From: Argentina anserina
Lineage: Eukaryota > Streptophyta > Magnoliopsida > Rosales > Rosaceae
DNA length: 64,000 bases
Reading direction: 5' to 3'
Assembly (NCBI RefSeq): GCF_933775445.1
Contig: NC_065877.1
Span: forward strand, 23,374,001-23,438,000
Position 1 is the stretch's first letter, and each line of letters starts with the position of its first letter. Below are positions 44,969 to 58,139 of this stretch, piece by piece. The notes below the pieces were generated by a model. The model was not told the DNA's origin, made no database searches, and saw only the letters and a program-made list of their open reading frames with translations. Both the position numbers and the translations under genes were made by a program.

Positions 44969-47554
44969 TGATATAGCTTTTTGGGGACCAAGAAACTGGA
45001 GAAAGTGGGTTCAGAGGTTGCAGAGATAAGCACAGAAACCCAAAGTGGTGAAATGTCAGTGCAAACTGAGGGAGTTTCAGAGTTCAGAGAGAGTCTGAGG
45101 CAGAGAGGACACACGGCCGTTAAGTTCCAAGGACGCAATTGAATATGGGAAACAAGTAACCACTACCAAGGTTACAGCTGGATATTGGATTGAGATGGGC
45201 CCATCTGAGCCCAAGCCCAACCATGGTTTTTCTCCACACGACCGCCCTTTTATTTTTTCCTCTCTCTCTCATTTTCATTTTTGTGCAGCTAGAATTATTT
45301 GCTTGTTCTGAACTGAGGGTAAAAATGTTAGAATGTATGAAACCTGCAAAAGGAGAAAAAACCTGAATGTATGAATAAAATCATTAAAATGTAAATGAGG
45401 AAGTTAGGTGTGGTAATTAACCGGAAAAAAATACTAACGATCGTCTAAAAATGTGAGTTTGGCTAAATTCCAAGTGTTACTATTAGTAGACAGAGTAGTT
45501 TCGTCAACAAAATATAGATTCAAATCTAACTTGTAGCTATGGAGTTATCGAGTTGAGTGTTTTTTATTCCCAAGTTTTGCTTATCGATGTTCATCTGTAC
45601 TTCTTAGCTAGCTTCTATATATGTCTCTTCTGCCTTTGGTTAACTAAAGTTACAAAACCAGCCAAGTAGTTTGAGTTTGAAGGCGACACCTATGGGTAGA
45701 ATTAGACACCAACTCTACATTTGGTTGTGAAAAAAATCCAATTAGGATCTATATTACAACCAACCAAGATACGCAAAACCATGCATGAATATATCCATGA
45801 TGATTGACCGATACAAAAAAAAAAACCATTTATATATGATTATATCATTTATGAATTATGATATATACTAGGTGCCATTCAACAGTTAATGAGATGTAGG
45901 TTAACAAAAACACCTGCTGAAGACTATATTGGAGGACTACAGAGGTAACACTAGTAAACCGCCCTAAAAAAGAAGATCGAAAACGCCAACGACTCAACTT
46001 TGAGCTGCCAGTTCTCTTAATAATATTTAAGCTAGTATCTGCAATTGATAAGTACGAAAGCGCCAGGCATACCTTAATTGTTCGATCACCATTTTCATCA
46101 GCAATTACTTAGCCAGCTAGGGTTAGCTAAAACACATGCAGAAGCTTTGAAGCATACCACATCGAACACTTCGAATCCTCGATTTATATATTTTTCAAAG
46201 TTTCAAATCTGGTTTGAAGAAATTATGGAGCAAAAGTAAAGCACAACTTAATCACCTATGTTAGCAAGCAAAAGATCGATGCACTTAATTGGGGCCCGAT
46301 CGACATGCAATGAGAGTAGCTATATATACTTTCACGGCCTATCTGATAACGAACTTTATCGACTAACATAGTAACATATATAGTAGACAATTAATTGAAG
46401 TGAAATTATTGTGCTGCTTAAAGCAGTTTTGGTTAAGGGAGTCCTATTGAGAGATAGCAAGACAATAAAGATTTGAATACATGCATATATAGACACTTTT
46501 GAATCCACAATATACACAGTTGCATTTATACTTTTAAAAGATAGACTAGCTACATCGAGATCAGGTCAAATGGTCAATGAAGAGAATCCAATGTGATCTT
46601 CTTCTAGTTCGTAAAGCATATGTATATTATGCTACTACGTACTTTATCATGTTAATGGTTTCTTCATTAGCATAATTAAGATCGCAAGAAGTAGTGGAAT
46701 TCGGAAACAATACACAAGTGTGTGTATAGCATACCCTGCTGCACAGTAGACAAACCCGTGGAATTCATCACTCTTGCCTCAAACCATATCTGACCAACTG
46801 ATTCTTTTGCATTTTTTTTATAAAGCTCATGGTGGTCCTTAGCTCTCAAGTTTCCATTTGCGAAATACATCTGCTACTTTCCTGAACTAGAACATTTTAT
46901 TTTTATTTGGTGAAACAAATTATAAAAGCCTTCTTGTCAATACACTTTCCCTTTACGGACCACTTCATGAAAGCAGCCTTTAAGTACGAGTTTTTTGGTT
47001 ATACAATTTGATACACTGATGTGATCAGATGAGAGCATCTTAATGAAGTTTGTGCACATCGTTTCTAGGATCGAAAAGAACAATATTAAGGAATCAACTT
47101 CAATTCATTCGCAGAAACGAGGAGAAGGCAGAATATATTACGCTTATATTAATTCAAGAAACTCATATATGGATATCAAACTAACTTAAAGCACCAAAAT
47201 TACACTGACTTAGTTCAGATGAGAAACCTAACAAAATGCTAGGCAGCATATAAATGGCTTACGTGAACATGATGTTTTTGTGCCATGATGAAATTAAAAG
47301 AAAAAATTTGATATTAAATAAATCTAATTAACTAGGCAGCAGCTCAAATTAAAGCAATATCAGGATCTAGGAATTTAAAACTGGTGGTGATTCTTCTCTC
47401 TTTCTCGCTCAGCAGCAATGCCTGGATTGCCTGCAACAAACAAAGACAACCCAACGTTGTTCATTTGAGGAGTTTTTACGAAGAAATATTATACAAGAGG
47501 GTTCATTACTTTTGATATACGTACCAAAAATTGGATTATTAAGATTTCTTCTCT
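44969..47554. other. BADC leader and intergenic region
   Basis: 44969-45160 is the BADC 5' untranslated/promoter side. The rest lacks recognised genes. One minus-strand stretch, 46870-46755, reads MYFANGNLRAKDHHELYKKN then SVGQIWFEARVMNSTG. It is preceded by an acceptor-like GTAGCAG and may be an isolated exon fragment of unknown family. 47390-47450 resembles a spliced 3' untranslated exon of the next gene. Confidence 0.4.
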
Positions 47555-48290
47555 TTAGTATGTGTCTCTTGGGGCATTGCATCTAAAACATTCCATTCTG
47601 CTTGCAAAGTTATGCTCGTTGCATCCGAACCTGTCCCAAAGCGAAGAGTGAGATGGTGAGTTGGAGAGAGAGGGAAGTTCTTAAAGTAATTATATCCAAC
47701 TTTATAAAGCAGTCAAAGATTGAGGAATTAATTCAACATGCAAGTAATGAGTAACTAACAAACTAATAGTCTAAAACTAGCTGAAAATATTATTGCACAA
47801 AGCAGTAAAAGTACCAGAGCACTTATTCTAGCTAGTAGCTAGCATGCATGCACAAGTACCTGGTACAAATCCAATCTCCAGATTTCCAACCAGGCCGGCC
47901 ACCACCACCAGCGCCGGCGCCGCCATTTCCCAACCCAAAACCTCCCCTGGAGCGAGGCATTTCAGAGTCAAAGCTGCCGCCGCCACCACCAACAAACTCA
48001 TCCTTGAAAGCACCACACTTGAAGCAGCTAGAGCGGCTGGCAAAGTTGTGTGCTCCACAGTTTCCGGCAGCACAGTACCAGTCACCAGGCCTCACATCCG
48101 AGCCAGTAGTCACACTACTGAACCCGAATGAAGAACCTCCTCCTCCAAGCCTCCCGCCATTGAAAGCCCCAAAGTCAAGTGCTCCTCCTCCTCCTACAGT
48201 CTTGACATCTCCACATCGCTGGCACGAGTCGCGTCTCTGGAAGTTGAGGTGCTGGCATGACCTACAGTTCCAATCTCCTGGCCTGCTCAT
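47555..48290 (-). CDS. Triple RanBP2-type zinc finger protein, 168 aa
   Basis: Two coding exons, 48290-47860 and 47630-47555, join in frame (507 nt with stop). Three RanBP2/NZF fingers are seen. Finger 1 is C9-X2-C12-X10-C23-X2-C26 (GDWNCRSCQHLNFQRRDSC). Finger 2 is C73-X4-C78-X10-C89-X2-C92. Finger 3 is C142-X4-C147-X10-C158-X2-C161 and is completed only by splicing. Gly-rich linkers separate them. Such fingers bind single-stranded RNA or ubiquitin; the NF residues in each finger resemble the RNA-binding type. The chosen Met is directly before finger 1. An acceptor (TGTGCAG) 10 nt upstream and a donor near 48411 indicate an intron in the 5' untranslated region. Confidence 0.9.
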
Positions 48291-48504
48291 CTTTCGTTCT
48301 GCACATGTAATCGAAATTACGTCAGATATAGTAGCTCTAGGGTTAGAGTTAGAGAGCAACATTATGCATATAAATTGTGAAAGATTACAGAAGAGAAACT
48401 GGTAGTGAAGTAACCTTGACAGAATGAAATGAGCTTATGAGAATGTGATGGTGAAGAGAAAAACCAGAAGGAGAATATTGGTGAAGTAACGAGTCGGGGA
48501 GGGG

Positions 48505-48512
48505 TTTATATA
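48505..48512 (-). promoter_or_regulatory. TATA box of the RanBP2 zinc finger gene
   Basis: TATATAAA on the minus strand about 220 bp upstream of the start codon. It suits a transcript start near 48475, a leader exon ending near 48412 and a leader intron. Confidence 0.6.
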
Positions 48513-48515
48513 CAA

Positions 48516-50200
48516 ATCTGAGGGCACAGCAAAAGGGAATAAATGGAGGGCCGTGTAATACTTTTTCGTATTCTTCAACTAGCAACCTTGATAAATGGAA
48601 TAAGATAAATCTTATTAAAGGGAGAAAAAGAGAGAGAAGGAAGATGAACTCGATATTCCGCGATTCCAAGGAGAAACTATGTTGGGAGGATTTTTTTTGA
48701 TTTTGAATGTTTATTATTTGCGTCGGCTACAACACACTGGTTCTTTTTAGGGTTTCTTAAACGTGATGAATAATGCATGCATGTCCACACTATTGTCATG
48801 ATAGTAACTACGACACTTCACAGTTATTTCTACTTTTCATGGGAAACTAACTTACAAGCTAAGGCTCAATATTGATCATCTATTTACCTCTGTTCTTGTG
48901 ATGAATTGAGTGATTAATTGTTTGAGTTATTTCAGTTATGTTATTATTAGTTGTAATTACTCCAGATACGACATTTGTGATGTAGATTTATGAACAAAAG
49001 TTGTCAATTTAATAAAAATTGGTTTAATTATGTGCAAATATATAAAATGAATGTTGTTAATTTGTTGTTACTGTTGTAAATTAAGGTATCGTAGACGTAC
49101 GACTCCATTGCCCGGCCTGTACATATTGTGAAAGAAACCAGTGTGAAGCAGGGAAGCTCTAGGCTAGGGTTTCGCTAACCAGTGTGATTGTGAAGTTGAT
49201 GCACACTATATATGCTTTACGTGCTTTACATAGCACGTCATTCTCAATTAAGGCATGTAACATAAGTGATAAGTCCCAAGTTTTCACACAAAACATGTAT
49301 AGCTAGCGAAGTAGCGAGCCCGCCATATCTTTAACAATGTGTTGAACTAGATAGGTTTGACTAAAGTCGACAAATTTGATTCAGCCTTCCAGGTCTAGCA
49401 TGCTACTCCCAGCAATTCAGACCCACAATAAAAGAAAATACAGATTCTGTATCCCTATTACCACAACAAATCTACTAATCAGACCAAATCATACATATGA
49501 ACCTGGAAAGCTCCTTTGACCATGTCATTTTGGGACCCTTGAGTTCACTATCTAATATGGCATATCATACTGAACTCCCTGCAAATTATATATAACACAT
49601 TAACACCCCATTCAGAAAAGAAAAATGGCTGCTTGAGAGTGGACAATGTAGAATCATAATCAGCATCTAATTGTATGAAATAGATATTCTTCTATAATGG
49701 AAGATAAAGCTCTAAGCTTAGGGCCACTTCTTTATCTTAATTGGATTCACCAAGGCCCCCATGGTCTGGTCTCTTTCAATTTTACTTTGAGTATCAGCGA
49801 AATTGACAGTCAATTTATTGGGAAAATTGATCTTGCTTTACAAATTTGAATATTCCTTTGTTCCTGTTTGAGTTATTTCATAATTGCAGATCACGTCAAG
49901 TGGATTTGACAGAATATCCACCTTATCCTAAAGCGTCGCCCGGCTTGCAGTAAAAGAGTTAGAAACCTCAAACCTTAGCATAGAATCAGAACTTGCAAAT
50001 CGCAGATTTTTGTTCGCATTTGATTTCGTACATCTAAGTTCGAAATGCTCGATAATCGATCAAGTTTCTGTTTGCATTTGATTTTGTTGGGTTTTGGTTC
50101 TCTTTAATGAGTTAATCATAAAAATTGCAACAAAAACAAAGAAGAAGAATACTGTCAAAAGGGCCAAGAATCCATATACATTATAAAGAGCATTAGATTA
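48516..50200. other. Intergenic, no gene recognised
   Basis: AT-rich sequence without family signatures on either strand. Confidence 0.4.
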
Positions 50201-50395
50201 CTATATGAGTGAGAGTGGAATTGGTAGGATTAGTAACTCAGAAGAGAGAACTGGAAAAAGGAAAAATGGTGAAACCAAAAACAGAAAAAGAAGCAAAATG
50301 GTGGGTTTCAATAAAGCAAAGAAAGTTTCATGAAGCTGATGAAGGAATAAAACATTAAAACTAGTCTTCGAGGTTGTGTTGTTCATTTTGACCAT
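50201..50395 (-). CDS. Possible small hydrophobic protein, 64 aa
   Basis: From a Met at 50395 the frame reads MVKMNNTTSKTSFNVLF, then a strongly hydrophobic segment (PTILLLFLFLVSPFFLFPVL, residues about 30-50), then a stop. Upstream on the same strand are a GA/CT microsatellite (50449-50487) and a TATAAAT word (50498-50504), an arrangement resembling a plant promoter plus GA-rich leader. No family is recognised. A non-coding leader or chance frame is equally possible. Confidence 0.3.
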   Translation of the reverse strand: MVKMNNTTSKTSFNVLFLHQLHETFFALLKPTILLLFLFLVSPFFLFPVLSSELLILPIPLSLI

Positions 50396-50445
50396 CTTCT
50401 TTATTTCTTTTGCTCTTTTCTTTGTTGCTGCGGCTACTGTTCCAA

Positions 50446-50448
<3 letters not shown>

Positions 50449-50487
<39 letters not shown>
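50449..50487. repeat. (CT)n microsatellite, about 19 units
   Basis: Uninterrupted CT run. On the minus strand it encodes the ERER stretch of a long frame, which is why that longer frame should not be trusted. Confidence 0.95.
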
Positions 50488-50504
50488 GCTCACTGGGATT
50501 TATA

Positions 50505-51525
50505 AAGAAGATGTATGATAATATGGGAGAGATGAGATCTGGCCTCCATTCTCTTGGAGAAGGGTAAAGGGGAAGAGAGGCAAACTGTAAAGAAGAGCAA
50601 ATTAAAGAGAGAAGAGAAGTGGGCAGCTGATGATGATTCGATTCTCTCTCGGGAATCGTTTCCATGCATGAATGACTACGACTAACTTATTCCCCTTCCC
50701 TTTTGTGCTATATTCACCGGCCTCTCTCTTTTTCGTGTATTGATAGAGGCAGGAGGCTTTGTTGAATAACTTGTTCTTGGTTTACTCTTTTTTTTTTTTT
50801 TCAAGAATCACTTGGTTTTTTATGAAGTAGCAATCGAAATTTCTCTAGTTTTCTACCTAATTAAGCTAAGCTAGCAGCAGCATTATACAGAATATATAAC
50901 TTGTCTTGTTCTTCATAAAAGTACCAAAGAGGTCGATATCGAGCACTTTACCTTGTTTATGTACGTTCTTTTGTATTACAAATATGCTTTTGTCCTCCAG
51001 CTATAATGTAATCTCTCGCCAATGGAGACCTGTGATATGGAACATGCATGTCTGGAGCCAACCGTTTGGGTTCAGATTCAGCACCAAAGCTAGAGCATTC
51101 CACGCCTACGTTGAAACAAAATTGAATATGTTACATGTAAATTGAAAATGTGTTGATCACAATGGGATGAATGAGCTCAGAGTTACCGTTTAGAGGGGCA
51201 ATTACGTAAGAGTTGTTAAGAGGGCCCTTGCTTAGTGAACTGCATTAGAAGATTATGTGTAATACCAAGACAGTCAAAATGCATGATTCGATTTTGATGA
51301 AACAAATATGCATTTTTTTTATATGCGCATGTAAGATACAGATGTGATTTGAACCATAGATTGTTTCTTTTCACTAAATAGGGCATCTTTCTTTTGAAGA
51401 ATCAACATGAAGCCTATACCAGAGATACAACTTTCATACCAAGCAGAGGCATAACTGGTTTTAGCAAAACATACGCGCAATCCAAATAATATAGCATGCA
51501 TTGGCTGAATTTCCTCTGGATTGCA
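50505..51525. other. Intergenic, 3' side of BRCC36
   Basis: No coding signature; a T-run lies at 50789-50801. Confidence 0.4.
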
Positions 51526-54500
51526 CTATGATGATCCTTTTCTGCTTCGACTACCAGGACCAGTTACACTCCTTGGACTGATAGATCCAGCTGGACTAAA
51601 CATTTCCTTATGGCCTAAAGGGGCATTTCCTCGGAGTGCAGGTGATAAAACTTGACGAGAAGTTCCAGAACTTGATTCGCTTCCTCTACGTGCTTCATTC
51701 TCCAAACCCTTCACTTCATCGGTGAGCAATGCCAACTGTTTCACCAATCCATATACATATTTTGCATGAGAAAGTTATCTGGAAAAATGTCACAAACTAT
51801 GAACCAGATGCAAAGATATTCTAGGATATATCAGAATCATTTGTGCATGGCCAAAGACCAAACAGATGAAACCCCCAGGATGCCAGGCCATCAAAGTATG
51901 TCTGGCATTGAAGCCCACTGAGAATATGAAATGAAAAAGAGTTTGTAATGTACATTCGGACTGCCAGGTTGGAATTACCAAGTAGGATAACCACAAGATG
52001 AAACCTCATATAGTTTGCATTTCATTCAACATTAAAAGCTGAATTTCATTCAATTCTAATAGCATTTAAAAGAAAGAAAACAAAAAATCATCAATATCTA
52101 CAAATTGAAAGGTTTTATACCCGAATTTCATTTTCTCTTAACCGACACTGAAGTGCATCAATGGCAGGACTTAAGCTGGAAATGATTGCAAAGAAGTAGC
52201 ATTAGAAAACAGAAAAGGCTAAGCACAACAAATAATTTGAGAGGTGGTATTGAATTCTGACCAATATTCGATTAATTTGCACATGGAAGATTGATACATT
52301 GATGTGTGATGTATGAAAGTAAGTGGATGCATTTTCCCATCCCTGAAAAAAAAAAGAAATTAGAGAACTAACAGTAATCTGATAGTATAAACTACGAAGT
52401 GACTGAATAACAAAGGTTCACCTCATATTTTGCACGATTGCTTGGTTATATGCCGCTCGCTCCTCCTCATACAGTACCCGTTGCAGTTCCGTAAATGACA
52501 TTAGAGGTGAATTGAGCTTAATAAGAGATGAGGTCGGTAAAACATATAGAGGAACTTCTTTTCTGACATACTCAGCACCACTGCAAGCACAAAGAACAAA
52601 CGATGAAATTTCAGGATTCAAACTAAAATTTGTCTGTTATGAACTCATGACAGGTTTTCATTTGAGGGATAATATTCTAAATGATCTTTTTCTTTTTTTC
52701 CTTCAGAGCCAAATCAACTACGTTAGAGAAACTACGCAATTCAGACCCCCATGTTCCATGTAAAAAGAGGAAGATTACGCGGTGTAGAATCAGACTTTAT
52801 ACTTTCTCATAGGAACACAAATACACTAAATGGTACCCAACTATAAATCTAACATTGAATTTGGTCCTATGCTGATTTTCATTAATGATTCCATGAGGGC
52901 CATGTAACTGATGTACGTAATATTGATAGAAGACAACACGCAAAATAAACACCAATGAAGATCAGGTATTAGTTGGAATTACATTATTGTGACAGGAAAC
53001 ATATAAATCAGTTAACCACTACACAACTCACTTGGCTTTAGTTAACTATAGTGGATTTCTGACAAGAATCCACCAAATTCATCAACCACTCAGATTTGGG
53101 GGTTTGGTCTTTGAAACTTCTGGGAACTGACTATGATGAACTCAGGCACAAGTCTTCTAGTGATATATTTAAAGTCTGCTACAAGCTGGTAACTGTTTGG
53201 GAATTTCTTGTAGTATTAGGGAAAGTTTGGTACATTTATGAGGAGGAAAACTTCCTCTCACTGCAATTTAATTAGTTTAACAGAAAAAAAAATCAAATTT
53301 TGTAACATTGACAATCAGGGGAGAGGGATGCATGAGTATCACAATCTGCAGCTGAACCTAAATCACAGGTTGAACCAAAAGCACCAACTTCCTACTTATC
53401 ACCAATTACACAGATTTAAGTGCATAATGAGACAGAGAACAATCAAGTTGGTAAAAATTCATGCATACCTCATATCCAAATTCGAACGGTGCATTGCTTC
53501 TTGCATACTGTCAGACATATCCATGGGATCTATATCAACAACATTATTGGCTGAAGTTTCCAGGGGGTAGTTCCCTCCAACTCTTTCTCTTTCTTGACCA
53601 TTTGCCTCAGCACCAGCAAAAAAAAGTCCAAGGTCTGAAGATCTTCCGCCAACCTAAGCAAATCACCCGTAATTTGTTCATAGCATAAAACCAGAGTAAA
53701 AAGGTATCCACTAGATAGCTATCTCCCATAGTTGAGAAGCTCGTGCCATTTTATATACATGCATCATCCACATAATAAAATTAATCACCAAGACCTCTCT
53801 AAGTCCATTGAATTGACCACTAAGATTTACATATCAGTACAAATGAATGAAACTTCGCCACGGAAACTAGTGTTTTGGAAATATGATAACACGGCTGATG
53901 GATTTACGTAAGTAATTATATTACTCAGATACATCGCCTTTGGGTGATGGCAAACAAAAAAAACCCAACTTCCAAATTTTATATGGAACTAAAGAAAACT
54001 AATGTGTTTTATTCACCGCACTGATACGCATAGAGATGATTAAAAAAATTCAAAAACTTACTTGGTGAAACAAGAAATTGACAACTACTGATGTGTTATC
54101 ATTTATCAGGACCAGTATTGGAACTCTGCTGCCTAGATCAACTAACATGGGGCCTTTTTTAACAATTTTTTTGGGGGTCCTTTTGCAACTTAACTAGAAT
54201 GGAAAATACCTTTAGAGTTCCAGAAGTTCTTGAATCAGCTGTGTCTTGTTCAACAGCTTCTGCTCTAGTAAAGCCAGATCTTACTGAAGCACCTTCTGAG
54301 GTACTCAAAGACGATTCGACTTCTATAATTGAACTTCTATTTACTGGAGATAAAGATATAGGTCTTGACATGTGATGCTGCTTCCCATCTGAGGACTGAA
54401 AGGCAATGACTTGTATTCGTCCAACCTGAAGGAGTAAGAAGCTGACAAGCATTATATGTTTGGATCTGGACACACTTGTTTCTTATGTGATGCATTTTTT

Positions 54501-57500
54501 ATACATACCTTGTTTACATCTTCACTGAAACAGGAAAAAATCAGCCCAATGAACCCAGAATCTAGAAGTTGATACATTGCCTGAGTTCGTACATCTGCAC
54601 AAAGTAGAGGGTATATGAATGTCCAGCAACTGAGTATTATAACCTGCCTTTCAAAAACCAATTTTAACAGATTTTAGTGTTTGAAAGAGTATATACTTCA
54701 AATTATATCAAACAAAGTCCAACAATAAAAACAGAGAATGATGCATATACAGATTGTGGATCCCACGCAAGGGCCATGGCCAGGACCATATTTTGACACC
54801 AACTTTCAATTCTAGATGCTTGATCATCTCATAGTTGAAATATCCTTTATAAACTTCATTAAAAAATATAGGCCTCATACACAATGTGAGGGAAGTGTCT
54901 TCAAAGCTATCCTTAACCTTAAATGCTACTCCTTTTACCAATTTGTTTCTTCCTTCCTCTGACCATTTTCTCCAACATTCACTCACTTTCTTCTTGAAAC
55001 TTGACAAAAATGGCTACCAAACTGGGAGCAAAGATTATAACTATTTTATTAGCCAACATCACGTCAGGTAATATATCTGAAACATCTATTACACTACTGT
55101 TTTCTTAAAGTTGATTTTTTTTCCCAATGTTGGTCTGGGTTTTCAATCATTTGAATGCATGTTAATTATTTGGTAACATCAGGGAACTCTAACATGAGAT
55201 GAAATTGAAGAATGAGCTTTTTAATATTTGATAGTGAACCAATTCCAAACAATGAATTCGTTGCGATTTTATAACATAATTTTATAGCATTAAGAAATGA
55301 TTATTTTTAGCTGTTAATTTCGCAGTACTCTATCCGTGCCTGATCAGAGTGGAACAAAGCATAATTTCATGACGGGCCACCATATGTTTTCTAGCCCCAT
55401 GGAAGAATTAAACGGTTCCTACATCTTCCTCTACTACAGTATGCACAGACTTTTCATAGAAATTTACTCAAGAAAAATTATATAAGAGGCTACTAATTAT
55501 ACTTGATTACATTAAAATTTTAAGTTTCAATTGTTTCTTTTTTGGATGGAAGTTTTAATTATTTCTAACACATGCAGAAGAGAAATATTAGATTCAGAAG
55601 TAGAATGGTTCCGAGCAATCAAGCAAGTTTTAAATTAGACTTAGAGTTATCACCCAAAATAATGATATCAAAGAGACAACATGATCAAAAAGCAAGGATT
55701 TTAAAATAATGCTCACCAACATGGGAAGGAAGAACTGTTATATGAGGATGTGAATGGTACCACCCGATCACTCTAGTTGTCCTTCCAGATGATAATGTCA
55801 TTCTGTGCTATATAGTTAATGACACAATATATTCAACAGCGGAAGTTTAGAACATGAAATACGTAGGACACAACCCTATAGATGATCATACCAATGAACA
55901 AGTAATAATATAAATTAAGCAAGTCTTTTGTAGTTAGCATTTTCTCTTTAGGCTACTAATGCATTTACCAAATTGGCAGAGCAGAAGCACAGTAAGGAGA
56001 GGCACTTTACAAAAGAGGAAACTGAGATTATTTGTGAAATGTTATAGCATATTCTCTTTATACTATGATTTTTGAAATCAGACATATTTTTCTCTTGAAT
56101 AGTTATAATTCATTTTACAAAATAATTAGACATATGCAAAGAACCCTTTTTGGTTTGCTTATGGTGGAGTATGAGAACGTTAAAAGACAATATTTTCAAC
56201 GAGATATAACAAGCACTTCAAAAATAATTAAGGATATTTCGGCTTGAGCTGATGCAGCAGCCAACTGCTCAGGATTAGTCTCAACACGATCTTTCCTCCT
56301 ATCTGATCGGGTTTGAGGCGATGCTCCCCAAATTACTGCAGTCACACCACCATTCGCAGAGTTCTGAAATTTCAGAATAACGGAGAAGAAAAGGTTATGG
56401 CTATAGGACAGTGGACCATAATGAGGACAATAAATGAAAAGCCAGACAGAATGGCAGATCCAAATTACAAGAAATTCATTATTTAGGTCATGACCATATT
56501 CAGGTGTCAATATATACCATGCTTTACAGCAAAACTTCACTCCCAAAGACATTTAGATGTTTAAAGATTATATTTAGACCTCTACATGCGTAAGGTGTAG
56601 ACACAACAACGGAATCGTAGCCTTCAAGCTGACATCTGGATATTTCATTCATAATCTGAGGGCGCTCATGATACAAAAATTAAATACTGGGAAGGTTCTA
56701 CTTAGAACTGCAGTTCTACAGACAACATGACAGGTGACGTTGGGGACAGCTAAAACTTAAAATCCGTGTATGAAACATCAGAGAAAAGCCTTGTCGTTTG
56801 GTCAGATTGTCTTATAGACATCTACATGGAAACAGATGTTAGAGTACATAAGAAACAAAAAATTTGGGCTGCAGATTGACAAAACTCATTGGGAATGAGA
56901 TATTGGAAATTCGCAACCATGGCAACCGCAAATAGCGGCGTATGTAAACTCATTGGGAAAGAGATATTGGAAATTCGCAACCGTGGCAACCGCAAATAGC
57001 AGCGGATGTAATATCTGTACCTGACCAGAACTTCACCTAACCTAATGCAAAGCAGGCACATCATAATCAAGTACAACTAATGTTTCCAAATTCATCAAGA
57101 ATCAGCAAAGAATAGGGCTGAATGGGAACAAGCGAATAACCAGACAAATAACAGTAATTATAGAAACAGACAACTTTAAGAAAGCAGACAGCCAAATGGA
57201 ACTGATCGTATTATGTCCCCTCTGAAAGTCATTCAGCACTCTTCTCATCTATTTCATGCTACACTCATTTTATACATTCTGTTGACAACATTAGCCTAAT
57301 CGTTTCGTGGAGAAGATCCCAAGTTTTCAATATAGAACTCTGGACTTGGGACACGGAACCTGGACACCAAGTCTAGAGTCTAGACAACACACTATAAACC
57401 CCAGACCCTGAACTTTGGAACCAGAATCAGGGCACTCAGGCTCTAGATGCTTAAATTGCAATTCTAGTTACAGCTACCAATCGAATCAACAAAATATATA

Positions 57501-58139
57501 TTTTTTTTTAAAAAGTAAAAAGAAGAGAGCAGTGCATGATGACTTTTCGGGACTGCAAGTAACACCTCTTAAGTTCAAACTTAAGCAAGAACTCGAATAA
57601 TTTACACGAAATTCAGTACTTATTACTTAATAATTAAGGGAAAATAGAGCATTCAAACATAATGTAAACCAAGCTGAGATAAACAGAACTTTCAACACTA
57701 CACTAAAGTGAAACTAAGACAAAGAAACAACATAAGCAGAACCACCCTGCTGATTTACACATTCAAAATGAACAACTGGAAACCAATACAAGCACAGCCA
57801 CTAACCCAAGAAAGTTACGGTTCCAATCACCTCTGAACCTCCATTTGATAAATTCCCAGCACCCGAATTTCCTCAAAATTCTACCAAAACCATAAAAGAC
57901 TAAAACTTTACAAAAACCCAATTCGGAAACAACGCAAAACCATCAAGTATCATCAATCCCATCAAGCAAATTCAAACACCCAATAAGAGCCAGAAGCTAC
58001 ACAATCTGAAATGAGAGAGAGAGGAAACCTCAATATCACCAAGGAGGAGGCCCATGATCTCCTCGGTCTCGGTGGACAATGCATGAGTCATACAAGTTAA
58101 CCAGACGTCCTCCGACATCTTCACGCACGTTAAAGACAT
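51526..58139 (-). CDS. BRCC36: BRCC36-type Lys63-specific deubiquitinase, 438 aa
   Basis: Ten exons join in frame (1,317 nt with stop): 58139-58029, 56363-56238, 55804-55717, 54594-54509, 54425-54210, 53653-53469, 52580-52422, 52342-52262, 52175-52121 and 51735-51526. The protein begins MSLTCVKMSEDVWLTCMTHA. The JAMM/MPN+ zinc site is complete: Glu27 in EEIMGLLLGD, then H96-S-H98-X7-S106-X2-D109 (WYHSHPHITVLPSHVD). BRCC36 cleaves Lys63-linked ubiquitin in the BRCA1-A and BRISC complexes; in plants it acts in recombination and DNA repair. The C-terminal part has a coiled-coil-like stretch (LRENEIRLALLTDEVKGLEN) and a Ser/Arg-rich tail. Intron 2 is non-canonical (AT-AC); the others are GT-AG. 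A second Met (residue 8) is possible, but the longer start matches plant relatives. Confidence 0.93.
55805..56237 (-). other. U12-type AT-AC intron (BRCC36 intron 2), 433 nt
   Basis: Between AQAE and RMTLSSG there is no usable GT-AG pair. The minus strand instead shows a donor ATATCCTTAA directly after GAA. The acceptor ends GCAC directly before AGA ATG, keeping phase 0. A branch-point-like TCATTAAC lies 11-12 nt before the acceptor, within the 10-20 nt window for U12 introns. The donor matches the U12 consensus ATATCCTT exactly. Confidence 0.8.
56882..57009. repeat. 64-bp tandem duplication in BRCC36 intron 1
   Basis: Copies start at 56882 and 56946, both AAACTCATTGGGAA, with four or so mismatches (for example CATGG against CGTGG). 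Confidence 0.9.

Noticed and set aside
47844..48405. Plus-strand frames of 95 and 185 codons over the RanBP2 zinc finger gene
   Set aside because: Their Pro-rich composition is the antisense of Gly-rich linkers; the minus strand has three perfect zinc fingers.
50396..50665. N-terminal 90 codons of the 154-codon minus-strand frame
   Set aside because: The ERERER stretch is translated microsatellite and a TATA-like word lies inside it, so it is more likely promoter and leader than protein.
56364..58028. Extra exons in BRCC36 intron 1
   Set aside because: The exon 1 to exon 2 join already gives the expected protein without a gap, and the frames in the intron have no matching sequence.
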